This document shows positions 1-6,643 of a stretch of 6,931 nt of DNA, piece by piece. A program made the position numbers and the translations under genes. This stretch comes from a bacterium (GTDB taxonomy: Bacteria > Auribacterota > UBA3054): contig JAFSWV010000159.1 of assembly GCA_017444325.1 (NCBI GenBank), forward strand, positions 1 to 6,931, read 5' to 3'. How positions within the stretch are numbered: the first letter of the stretch is position 1; the number at the start of each line of letters is the position of its first letter. Under the pieces are notes generated by a model that was not told the DNA's origin, ran no database searches, and worked only from the letters and a program-made list of their open reading frames with translations.

Positions 1-1
1 G

Positions 2-196
2 CTCCTCGACAATTTCCTAGACCGCGGGTTCCTCTACTGTATGTCGGCCAACAAAGAAAAAGCCGCCGAAATGCTGGACACTATATTGAAACTTGATCTC
101 ACTCCCGGTCAAAAAGAAGCCATGCTCTATGACTGGAGAGCTATTGAGCTTTACTACACCGCAGGCAGGGAAATGCCGGAGGAGGGGTATGAATAA
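2..196 (+). CDS. 3' end of an unrecognised, probably helical-repeat protein
   Basis: An open frame enters from the left edge and ends at TAA 194-196, giving the last 64 residues of a protein whose start lies outside the window. The fragment is rich in Ala, Leu, Glu and Lys, with predicted helix pairs such as KEKAAEMLDTILKLDL and QKEAMLYDWRAIELYYTAGR. That pattern fits a TPR-like or other alpha-solenoid C-terminus, but the fragment is too short to assign a family. It has no membrane segment. Its stop overlaps the start of the next gene by 8 nt (ATGAATAA), which indicates translation coupled to the downstream TPR protein and the same operon. A longer reading of the downstream gene would overlap this frame heavily, which supports this frame being the coding one here. 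Function unknown. Confidence 0.7.
   Translation, partial: LLDNFLDRGFLYCMSANKEKAAEMLDTILKLDLTPGQKEAMLYDWRAIELYYTAGREMPEEGYE
178..187 (+). promoter_or_regulatory. Shine-Dalgarno sequence that fixes the start of the TPR gene
   Basis: GGAGGAGGGG lies just before ATG 189, with the first GGAGG spaced 6 nt from the start. It lies inside the coding end of the upstream gene. It supports ATG 189 over the upstream in-frame TTG at 93, which has no comparable site and would give a 96-nt longer gene overlapping the previous one. Confidence 0.8.
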
Positions 197-1475
197 ATGG
201 GCTAAAATAGGCTTGCTCGTTCTGGCCCTGCTTCTTCTGTACCCTGCGGTCCTTATCTACAGCGTGCCTTTCCAGTACATGCAGGAGATCTCGAACTACG
301 ACTCAGACGCTAACTTGAAGACCTGGGGCGTCATGATGCAGTTCATCAAGGAAGGCGACGCGCTGGTGATCATTCAGCCGGACGGGAACTATACCGTCCA
401 GATCTATGAGGGCAAAGGCGTTTATTCCTTCCGTTATGTTCCCGTCTTGGCATTGCAAAAAGAGTTCGCCAATCTCATAAACGAATACGGCAGAGTCTGG
501 GTCTTTGTTTACAACGGCGTTTTGGCTTCAGGCAGAGTTGTCGTTCCCGAACCTTACAGGGAGACGCTCGGCGAACAGTACCAGTCTTGTTTCACGCTTC
601 CGCTTTTCTTCGGCGAAACGGTCTATCTTCAGCAGGACGACAAGGCGAAGATGGCCAGGGCGCTTTTCTCGCAGCAGCTTTTGAACTATATCTCCGATAT
701 TGCGAAAGAGGTTGACTACCGCGATCTGGCGGTCTTTTTCCAGAAAGCCGGGCAGTATGAGAACGCCAAGGAGGTCTTGGCCAGGGCGCTGACGCTTTTC
801 CCAAACAGTTCCATGCTCTACAGGACGCTGGCGGAAGTTTACGTGGCTTCTCAGAACGTGGAGGCCTACGATGAGATCTACGAATGCAACCGCACGGCCA
901 ACGCTCTGACCAGGGCCGAGACAGGCAAGGCAAATCTCACCGCGCTTTTCCAAAACGCCATTTACACAGCCAGAAAAGGCCTTTACGAAAAGGCGCGCAC
1001 GCTTTATTTCTCCCTGCTCTCCATTTTTGGTCACCAAGCCGACCCGGTTATGGAATCCCAGGTCAGGCGTTATTTCGTAAAGGACGTTCTGCTGCCGACC
1101 GGCGACACCAACGAGGCGATCTCCCAGCTTTTGGTGGACATCAACCTCGGCGCCCAGAACACAGAGTACGATTACAACATGCTTCTCGATATCCTGGACA
1201 AGTGCGCTTATTCCAACGCCGCGGTCTCTTTGGGCTACGGTTATTTCAAATCCACCAACCACCAGCATGTCGAGTCGGCCCTGCGTTACGGGCAGATGGC
1301 CATGAAATACGGAACTGAGGCACAGTTCAAAGAAGCCCTTGACCTTATCAGCGAAAGGAACCGCTACAATCCTTTGCTCATGGAAAAACTGAGACTGCAA
1401 AGGGAATGGTTCCGCGACTGGACCAACATGGCTTTAAGCAGAGGCTACATCCCCTTCCAAGGAGCGATCCACTGA
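189..1475 (+). CDS. Membrane-anchored TPR protein of a polysaccharide cluster
   Basis: This 428-aa protein starts at ATG 189, chosen for its strong Shine-Dalgarno and short overlap with the previous gene. Residues 1-5 are positively charged and residues about 6-26 are a hydrophobic helix. No clear signal peptidase site follows, so an uncleaved anchor with the body in the periplasm is likeliest. Residues about 55-150 form a mixed, probably beta-containing region that I do not recognise. From about residue 175 the protein becomes helical. Residues 177-208 match a TPR well (DYRDLAVFFQKAGQYENAKE, then a Pro-Asn turn), a second repeat covers about 209-236, and another helix pair covers about 254-282. 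The rest is helical to the end. TPRs mediate protein-protein contacts, so a scaffold or regulatory role in glycan assembly is plausible but inferred from context only. No catalytic motif is seen. The stop shares one base with the next start. Confidence 0.75.
   Translation: MNKWAKIGLLVLALLLLYPAVLIYSVPFQYMQEISNYDSDANLKTWGVMMQFIKEGDALVIIQPDGNYTVQIYEGKGVYSFRYVPVLALQKEFANLINEYGRVWVFVYNGVLASGRVVVPEPYRETLGEQYQSCFTLPLFFGETVYLQQDDKAKMARALFSQQLLNYISDIAKEVDYRDLAVFFQKAGQYENAKEVLARALTLFPNSSMLYRTLAEVYVASQNVEAYDEIYECNRTANALTRAETGKANLTALFQNAIYTARKGLYEKARTLYFSLLSIFGHQADPVMESQVRRYFVKDVLLPTGDTNEAISQLLVDINLGAQNTEYDYNMLLDILDKCAYSNAAVSLGYGYFKSTNHQHVESALRYGQMAMKYGTEAQFKEALDLISERNRYNPLLMEKLRLQREWFRDWTNMALSRGYIPFQGAIH
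1459..1464 (+). promoter_or_regulatory. Shine-Dalgarno sequence of the acyltransferase gene
   Basis: AAGGAG lies 10 nt before ATG 1475, inside the end of the TPR gene. With the TGATG junction it supports ATG 1475 rather than the in-frame ATG at 1406, which would overlap the upstream gene by 70 nt. Confidence 0.65.
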
Positions 1476-2044
1476 TGATCATTAGAAGACTTATTTCCGC
1501 TTTCGGCGCCGCATGGCTGCGTATGAAGGGCCTTAAAATAAAAAGAGGCCTGGTGCTTTACGGGAAGCCCATAACGCATCTGACCAAGGGCGGATCGATC
1601 ATGCTCGGCGAAAACTGCGTCCTCTGCTCGAAAAGCGAGGCTAATTTCGCCGGCATCAACCATCCTGTCATATTGGCGTTGCTGCGTCCGGGCGCCAAGC
1701 TTGAAATTGGCGACGACACCGGCATTTCCGGCGGCTCTTTCTGCGCTGCCAAGAGCGTAACGATCGGCAAAGGCTGTCTTATCGGCGCAAATGCGCTGGT
1801 GACGGACTGCGATTTTCACGCGGTGAAGCCGGAAGGCAGAAGGCACAATTCCAATCCTGACGACATCGGCTGCGAGCCTGTAGTCATAGAAGACAACGTT
1901 TGGCTGGGCGCCAACGTTACCGTTCTGAAGGGCGTGACCATCGGCAGGAATACGGTAGTGGCGGCCGGCAGCGTTGTTACGAAAAGTCTGCCGCCTAATG
2001 TTGTGGCCGGAGGCTCACCCGCCAAAGTAATTAAAAGCTTGTAA
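1475..2044 (+). CDS. Hexapeptide-repeat (left-handed beta-helix) acyltransferase
   Basis: A 189-aa protein, the usual size for the maltose O-acetyltransferase/WbbJ/WcaF-like group of left-handed beta-helix acyltransferases. After an amphipathic N-terminus, the imperfect hexapeptide repeats are clear: KLEIGDDTGISGG (75-87), SVTIGKGCLIGANALVTDCD (94-113), VVIEDNVWLGANVTVLKGVT (136-155) and IGRNTVVAAGSVVTKSLP (156-173). The family's catalytic histidine is probably His115 in DCDFHAV. The C-terminal AGGSPAKVIKSL matches the usual closing motif, G.PAK.I. These enzymes are typically cytoplasmic trimers that move an acetyl group from acetyl-CoA to a sugar hydroxyl. The neighbouring GT4 and Wzy/WaaL-like genes suggest decoration of a surface glycan repeat unit. 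The exact acceptor, and whether the acyl group is acetyl, cannot be told. Translation is probably coupled to the TPR gene through the TGATG junction. Confidence 0.9.
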   Translation: MIIRRLISAFGAAWLRMKGLKIKRGLVLYGKPITHLTKGGSIMLGENCVLCSKSEANFAGINHPVILALLRPGAKLEIGDDTGISGGSFCAAKSVTIGKGCLIGANALVTDCDFHAVKPEGRRHNSNPDDIGCEPVVIEDNVWLGANVTVLKGVTIGRNTVVAAGSVVTKSLPPNVVAGGSPAKVIKSL

Positions 2045-2047
2045 GGA
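2042..2047 (+). promoter_or_regulatory. Shine-Dalgarno sequence supporting a GTG start
   Basis: TAAGGA overlaps the acyltransferase stop codon and lies 6 nt before GTG 2054. The next in-frame ATG (2108) would remove the first membrane segment, so the GTG is preferred. Confidence 0.65.
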
Positions 2048-2053
2048 AAAATA

Positions 2054-3340
2054 GTGAATCCCTTTGTTCCAGTCATAGTCGCCGTTGGGGGATTAGCAGC
2101 CTTGTGGATGGCTTTGCGCCGTCCCTTGTGGCTTTTCTATTTCCTCATCTTCGTCTTGCTGGAACCAAGCAGATACCTTAGCTTGAGCAGTATTTCTCTC
2201 GGGCCGTTTTCCATCAAGGGTTATGAGATTTTCCTGCCGCTCATTTATTTCGCGGCTTATAAGCACAGGAAGCGCGCGCTTTCTGACTGCGTTCCCATCT
2301 TCATGCTCCTGTTTTTCCTGATGACCGTGGTGTCTCTTTTGAACGGTCTTAAGAACGGCTACGGCGCCGGCGCCTTCAACTATTTCAGGCCTTACGCTTC
2401 CATGTGGATAGCCGTGGCGATACCTTTGTTCTTCAAAAGCGTCGATGAAATGGACGGGCTGCTGCGTTTCTTCACGATTTGGGCTACGATCTTCATCATC
2501 GTGGAAATGGTGGCGCTGCAGACAGGCATAGGTTATTCTTTCGTCTATTCCCCCATCCGCGCTTCCTATAGTTCCCTGCTCTCCGATACCAGCTGCTCGA
2601 ACATGGCTTTCATTTTCATTTATCTCTTTTCCATGTTCGACCTTGAGATGAAGCACGCCTTCCTTTACCTTGCGCTGATCGGTTTTTCCTTCATTTGTAC
2701 GGTAATGAGCTCCGCGCGCGCAGTCTGGCTTGGCATGCTGGTCTCTATTGCGGGCTTTTTCGCTCTGGGCAGAGTGCGTTCCAAAATTTACCTTACCTTC
2801 TTTTCCATTTTGGGCATCATCGCGCTCTTCTTCCTCGGCTCGCTGTACATCGCCCGTTACGATATGACGCTCGCCGAGCGCTTGCCTACGCTTATCAATA
2901 CGCAGGAGGGTACGGGACACTGGCGTATCATGGCCTGGCAGCAGACGCTGGAGGACATCAAGGCGCATCCTCTTATCGGCTGGCCGATGGGCAACGAGCC
3001 GCTTTTCTACGTTGAGAGCTCCGGTATCTTCTGTACCAACGCCACGCACAACGAATTTTTAAAGATCGCCCGTTATACAGGGCTCACCGGCCTTTTCTTC
3101 TTTTTGTGCCTTATGATCCAAACGCTAATAGACGGCTTCAAATACATAGTGACCAACAGCGGTGAAGATCAGAGGAAAATGCTGGCGCTTTTCCTGTGCG
3201 TAGTGTTTATTCTCGTCACATCCACTTTTTCCCAGCGCATAACCTCCATCGACATCTGCCCCTTCATCTGGGGTATTTTTGGTATGGTCTATCTTAAGCT
3301 CATAGAGGCTAAGGAGCGGAGAGGAGGATTGGCGCAATGA
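2054..3340 (+). CDS. Wzy/WaaL-family O-antigen polymerase or ligase (first copy)
   Basis: A 428-aa polytopic membrane protein with a GTG start and about 11-13 hydrophobic segments: roughly residues 5-20, 24-37, 57-68, 80-97, 113-127, 136-157, 184-218 (two), 222-238, 246-264, 342-360, 376-392 and 399-417. The large hydrophilic loop (about 265-340) carries the Wzy_C-type signature: GTGHWRIMAWQQTLEDIKAH, then HPLIGWPMGNEP and THNEFLKIARYTGLTG. Arg222 in MSSARAVWLG corresponds to the conserved arginine near the 'SR(T/A)' segment, and His332 in THN to the conserved loop histidine. Family members either polymerise undecaprenyl-linked repeat units (Wzy) or transfer glycan to an acceptor such as lipid A-core (WaaL) on the periplasmic side. 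Sequence alone does not separate these activities. The gene sits 9 nt after the acyltransferase and overlaps the GT4 gene by 4 nt (ATGA). Confidence 0.85.
   Translation: MNPFVPVIVAVGGLAALWMALRRPLWLFYFLIFVLLEPSRYLSLSSISLGPFSIKGYEIFLPLIYFAAYKHRKRALSDCVPIFMLLFFLMTVVSLLNGLKNGYGAGAFNYFRPYASMWIAVAIPLFFKSVDEMDGLLRFFTIWATIFIIVEMVALQTGIGYSFVYSPIRASYSSLLSDTSCSNMAFIFIYLFSMFDLEMKHAFLYLALIGFSFICTVMSSARAVWLGMLVSIAGFFALGRVRSKIYLTFFSILGIIALFFLGSLYIARYDMTLAERLPTLINTQEGTGHWRIMAWQQTLEDIKAHPLIGWPMGNEPLFYVESSGIFCTNATHNEFLKIARYTGLTGLFFFLCLMIQTLIDGFKYIVTNSGEDQRKMLALFLCVVFILVTSTFSQRITSIDICPFIWGIFGMVYLKLIEAKERRGGLAQ
3321..3327 (+). promoter_or_regulatory. Shine-Dalgarno sequence of the glycosyltransferase gene
   Basis: GAGGAGG lies 9 nt before ATG 3337, inside the end of the upstream membrane-protein gene. 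It is the strong site expected at an ATGA coupled junction. Confidence 0.75.
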
Positions 3341-4476
3341 AGATCCTGATGCTGAACGCCAACATCATAGGCGTCGGGACCTACCACCGCGCCTTGTGGT
3401 TCGCAAGGATGTGCGCGGAGGCCGGTCACGAAGTGACCGTCTGCACGACGGGCCGCGCCAATTACTGGAAGAGAAATTTTCTCAGCGACCGTCCCAACGT
3501 TACGATCATAGAAGGCCCGAGGGCCGGTTTCGACCTCTATCCCGGCAATGGTTCCAACATCGATATTTTCTGGCGCACGCTCTATCTTATGATGGGCGGG
3601 TTCGACGTTATCTACACCTTCGAGTATCACCCCAATGTCTCCTGGCCGGTCTATCTTTGCCAAAAAGGCCGCAGGATGATCAACGACTGGTGCGATCTTT
3701 ACGCCGGCGCCGCCAACGTTTTCAAAGGCAAGGAGTGGATGCACCGCTGGGACGCCAAAAGAGAAGCCAGGATCCGCCGCAAGGCTGATCTGGTTACTGT
3801 CATCAGCGATTTTCTCGGCGACAAGGCAAAGGAGATCGGCGTGCCTCCTGAAAAAGTCGTTCTCATAAGGGAAGGCGTTGACACGAACTACATGAAGCCT
3901 TTTGACAAGGCGGAGAACCGCGCCAGATTGGGGATCCCGACAGACGCCAAGCTCGTCGTAACGCTGCAGGACGGCGCGGCTTTCCCGCCGCTCCTTGAAA
4001 GCCTGAAAGTCCTGCGCGAAAAAGATCCCAAGGTCGCACTTCTCTTTGTGGGAAGGATGCGCGAGGATCAGAAAAATCTGGTTGCCGAAAAAGGCCTTTC
4101 TGACGCGGTCATAACGACAGGCTTCTGCAGCGACGAGGATCTTCCCAAAAATCTCTGCGCCGGAGACGTAGCCGCTCTGCCGATGGTTGACAGCCTTGCC
4201 AACAAATCCCGCTTCCCGCACAAGATCGGCGACTACATCGCCTGCGGGCTGCCTCTGGCGGTCACCGATATCGGCGAATATCCCCTGATGCTGAAAGATG
4301 AGGATCTGGCGGCCGTAGCCAGCCCTGGCGAAGCGTTCACCAGCGCTTTGGAATGTCTCTTAAACGATGCTGAAAGAAGAGAGGACCTTTCCAAAAGGGC
4401 AAGGAAATGGGTGGTTGAGAACCTTGATTGGCAAGTATTGAAAAAGAGTATCGTTCAATGTGTGGAGGGCAATTGA
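3337..4476 (+). CDS. GT4-type (GT-B fold) glycosyltransferase
   Basis: A 379-aa protein of typical length for a GT-B fold family 4 glycosyltransferase. The N-terminal domain opens with a beta-strand and glycine loop (MKILMLNANIIGVGTYHRAL), followed by the HEVTVCT strand. The linker region has DLVTVISDFL (151-160) and VVLIREGVDTNYMKP (174-188), the usual 'S..l.......v.V..nGvD...F.P' pattern. The C-terminal donor-binding domain has LLFVGR (235-240), VITTGFCSDEDLP (258-270) and a 'P.K..(E/D)Y.A.G.P' segment, FPHKIGDYIACGLPLAVTDI (293-312). It lacks the classical EX7E pair: Ser291 and Asp299 occupy those positions, as in the 'SP.KL.EY' variant of the family. There are no membrane helices, so it probably works at the cytoplasmic face, moving a sugar from a nucleotide sugar to a lipid-linked acceptor. 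Donor and acceptor are unknown. Confidence 0.9.
   Translation: MKILMLNANIIGVGTYHRALWFARMCAEAGHEVTVCTTGRANYWKRNFLSDRPNVTIIEGPRAGFDLYPGNGSNIDIFWRTLYLMMGGFDVIYTFEYHPNVSWPVYLCQKGRRMINDWCDLYAGAANVFKGKEWMHRWDAKREARIRRKADLVTVISDFLGDKAKEIGVPPEKVVLIREGVDTNYMKPFDKAENRARLGIPTDAKLVVTLQDGAAFPPLLESLKVLREKDPKVALLFVGRMREDQKNLVAEKGLSDAVITTGFCSDEDLPKNLCAGDVAALPMVDSLANKSRFPHKIGDYIACGLPLAVTDIGEYPLMLKDEDLAAVASPGEAFTSALECLLNDAERREDLSKRARKWVVENLDWQVLKKSIVQCVEGN
4464..4469 (+). promoter_or_regulatory. Shine-Dalgarno sequence that fixes the start of the second Wzy/WaaL-like gene
   Basis: GGAGGG lies 6 nt before ATG 4476 at a TGATG junction. It favours ATG 4476 over the in-frame TTG at 4428, which would add 16 hydrophilic residues and overlap the GT gene by 49 nt. 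Confidence 0.8.
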
Positions 4477-6623
4477 TGTCCATATTGCGTAAGATATCCT
4501 TTTACCTTTTGTGCGCTCTCGGTTTCTGCGCTTCTTCCATGTATGTCTGGTCGTATCTTTCCCAGTCGCAGAATTCCTTGAGGACGGTTGTCTTCGGCCT
4601 CTTTTTGATCATTATCATGTTGGCGATGATCAGCTGGAAGACGGCGGTAATGACTTTCGTTTTCTGCCTTCCCCTTTTCAACACGCTGCCGACGATCCTA
4701 GGCATTGAAAAACTCTGGCCGCCCTTCAACTTTAATCTGCTCTTCCTCTCGGGGCTTGCTACGGCTTTTCTTGTTTACATTGTGATCGGCTTGCCATTGA
4801 ATCCAAAGAGCCGTCATCACAAGGGCCTTGCTGCAACGCCGTACGATTTTATCTGGTTGGTTTTCACGGTGCTCATCGTTTTGGGAATGATCGTCGGAGC
4901 CTGCCGATATGAGAACGTTTTTTCTTTGGGCTTCTACAGGGAACTGCCCGGAAAGCTCCTGGGCATTCCTTTCGCCTCCCAGACCGAGAACGTGCTTTGC
5001 TACACCAAAGCCATGCAGTTCATATCCATGATGCTGGCTTTCTATTTCGTCGCTTCCGTCCTCAAGGATCAAAAGGACGTTTACCTTGTGCTGAGGCTCC
5101 TGATCGGCGCAGCCGTTATCGTCTGCATCTACGGTGTCTGGCAGAACAAGACCAAGCTTTTCCTTGTCGGTATCCAGGAATTTTTCGGCCGTATCAACGC
5201 GACTTTCAACGGGCCGGACTCCGCTGCGACCTATTACCTTGTGATGGGCATATTGGCGTTCTCCGGTTTTTGGTTCGCGAAGAAGATCGTGCACTATCTG
5301 ACGCTCATTTTCCTTTTCGCGCTTTCCTTCGTCTGCTTGTATCTCACCGAGACCAGAACGGCGGTATATGCTTTCGGTTTGGCGCTTTTTGTTATGTTCA
5401 TAATCGTTGTGTCGCGCAGCAGGAAGCTCTTGAAGCCCGTGCCTTATGTCCTGGCGCTTGCCGGTTTGCTTCTGTTTTTCGCTCCTGCCAACGACATGAC
5501 GCTGCCCGGGAGCTGCACGCTCAAGGCCTTGAAGAGCCAGCGACTTGTCCAGGGCCTTGACAAAATGAAGATAGAGCCGAGAAGGATAGACGAACTGCTC
5601 TCCTTCCGTTCCTACCACTGGTACGCGGCGCTTCATGCTATAAAGGACGCTCCTGTTTTCGGACACGGATTGGGAACGTTTGATAAACTCTATAAGGATT
5701 ACAAGACGACCCGCGACGGTTACAAGAGCGCTTTCGCTCACAATCTTTACCTTGACTATTGGGTCGAAATGGGTCTTCCCGGCCTTTTCTTAAGCATTTT
5801 CTTTTTTGTTTTCTCGGTCTTTTTGGCCTGGCGCCTGTGGTCGAACGAATGCTGCGGCAAACATGTGCGCAGCCTCTCTTTGGGGCTTATGACGGCCCAG
5901 CTTTCCATTGCGCTCGGCAACCTTTTCTCCAGCAGCCTTTACTACGTGACGGAATTGATGTTTTTGCAGAGCGTTTTTCTAGCGATGCTTTCCACTCTGT
6001 TCAACTCGGTTTATCCTGTCAAAGAAACGTCCCTGAGGGAAGAAGCGGGCGCTTTGTGGAAATCTCTGAGATCATCCCGGGCTTGGCGCCTGGGCTTAGC
6101 TGCGGGTTGCGTCTTGATCTTCGGCATCTTCCTCATCCTTTGCCGCAGATCCGCCCTGCAAGGCGAAGCGCAGTACTACAGCTGCGAACCGTATGACAAT
6201 CTGGGCCGCATGCTGGAATACGGGATACTGCATTACGAATACGACCAGCACAGCAACAAATTCGCCCGCACCAGACGCCACGTTTACCGTCCTCTCCAGG
6301 TCAACTCCCGTTATCTTTCGGTCTATTTGAGGGCCAGTCATCCGGATGCTGATCTTAAGCCTGTGCCTGCCAGTTTCTCCATAAACGGAAAATTGGCTGG
6401 CTCGTGCGTTATTTCCAACCGTGCCTGGAATGCTTTTGTCATAGATATGGGAAGGATCATCCCGGTTCTGACAAACGAAGAAATGGCCGCAAGCGGCAAA
6501 AAAGTCCCCATCAATCTGGAAATGATCTCGGGCCGCATGTGGAACCCCCTCGACTGGAATCCCCAGGAACAGAACATCAAGTACGGCGTGGACCTCGGCA
6601 CTATTCTCCAGGGTCTTTTCTAA
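4476..6623 (+). CDS. Large Wzy/WaaL-family polymerase/ligase with soluble C-terminal domain (second copy)
   Basis: A 715-aa membrane protein, far longer than the roughly 400-450 aa usual for simple Wzy/WaaL proteins. About 14 hydrophobic segments run from residue 7 to about 511, with one more at about 538-556. The Wzy_C region is clear: NATFNGPDSAATYYL (241-255), LTETRTAVYAF (290-300, Arg294), a large loop about 338-431, AIKDAPVFGHGLGTF (388-402) and AFAHNLYLDYWVEMGLPGL (419-437, His422). After the last hydrophobic helix come about 155 hydrophilic residues (about 558-715). They are rich in beta-type sequence, such as NSRYLSVYLRASHPDAD, ASFSINGKLAG and SGRMWNPLDW, and are probably periplasmic. 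The core should polymerise or transfer lipid-linked glycan on the periplasmic side. The C-terminal domain may bind carbohydrate or a partner, which is inference. Translation is coupled to the GT gene by TGATG. Polymerase versus ligase cannot be decided. Confidence 0.88.
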   Translation: MSILRKISFYLLCALGFCASSMYVWSYLSQSQNSLRTVVFGLFLIIIMLAMISWKTAVMTFVFCLPLFNTLPTILGIEKLWPPFNFNLLFLSGLATAFLVYIVIGLPLNPKSRHHKGLAATPYDFIWLVFTVLIVLGMIVGACRYENVFSLGFYRELPGKLLGIPFASQTENVLCYTKAMQFISMMLAFYFVASVLKDQKDVYLVLRLLIGAAVIVCIYGVWQNKTKLFLVGIQEFFGRINATFNGPDSAATYYLVMGILAFSGFWFAKKIVHYLTLIFLFALSFVCLYLTETRTAVYAFGLALFVMFIIVVSRSRKLLKPVPYVLALAGLLLFFAPANDMTLPGSCTLKALKSQRLVQGLDKMKIEPRRIDELLSFRSYHWYAALHAIKDAPVFGHGLGTFDKLYKDYKTTRDGYKSAFAHNLYLDYWVEMGLPGLFLSIFFFVFSVFLAWRLWSNECCGKHVRSLSLGLMTAQLSIALGNLFSSSLYYVTELMFLQSVFLAMLSTLFNSVYPVKETSLREEAGALWKSLRSSRAWRLGLAAGCVLIFGIFLILCRRSALQGEAQYYSCEPYDNLGRMLEYGILHYEYDQHSNKFARTRRHVYRPLQVNSRYLSVYLRASHPDADLKPVPASFSINGKLAGSCVISNRAWNAFVIDMGRIIPVLTNEEMAASGKKVPINLEMISGRMWNPLDWNPQEQNIKYGVDLGTILQGLF
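6147..6620 (+). other. Soluble C-terminal domain of the large Wzy/WaaL-like protein
   Basis: This part encodes residues about 558-715, downstream of the last hydrophobic helix (538-556). It has alternating hydrophobic residues typical of beta-strands and a closing block with the pattern 'S.R.WNP..w......kYGVDLG'. From memory, similar 'R.WNP...G...D.R.LGv' blocks close beta-sandwich (jelly-roll-like) modules attached to some bacterial glycosyltransferases and other cell-surface glycan proteins. I treat this as a resemblance, not an assignment. Confidence 0.5.
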
Positions 6624-6632
6624 GCCAACAAA

Positions 6633-6637
6633 AAGGA
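6633..6637 (+). promoter_or_regulatory. Shine-Dalgarno sequence of the nucleotidyltransferase gene
   Basis: AAGGA lies 6 nt before ATG 6644, in the 20-nt gap after the preceding stop. This gap is the longest non-coding stretch in the window and holds no visible terminator stem. Confidence 0.65.
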
Positions 6638-6643
6638 ATCATT

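Noticed and set aside
93..188. A longer TPR protein starting at TTG 93
   Set aside because: It would overlap the upstream coding frame by over 100 nt and lacks a Shine-Dalgarno sequence. The 32 added residues put a non-membrane extension before an evident N-terminal anchor.
884..1318. Same-strand alternative-frame open stretch inside the TPR gene (others at 2695-3015, 3396-3788, 4997-5560 and 5759-6196)
   Set aside because: The translations are Arg/Pro/His-rich with no recognisable domains, typical of an out-of-frame reading of a real gene.
528..1400. Long antisense open frames opposite each gene (also 2093-3049, 3289-4221 and 4698-5741 on the - strand)
   Set aside because: All are codon-aligned with the sense gene, so they stay open simply because the sense genes rarely use TTA, CTA and TCA codons. 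Their translations show no family motifs, while the + strand proteins do.
2..1475. Exosortase/PEP-CTERM type locus, suggested by TPR plus O-antigen-ligase-like genes
   Set aside because: No exosortase, PEP-CTERM tail or other hallmark gene of that system is visible in this window.
6624..6643. Possible terminator or promoter in the longest intergenic gap
   Set aside because: It is only 20 nt, with no inverted repeat or T-run. It mostly holds the Shine-Dalgarno sequence of the next gene.
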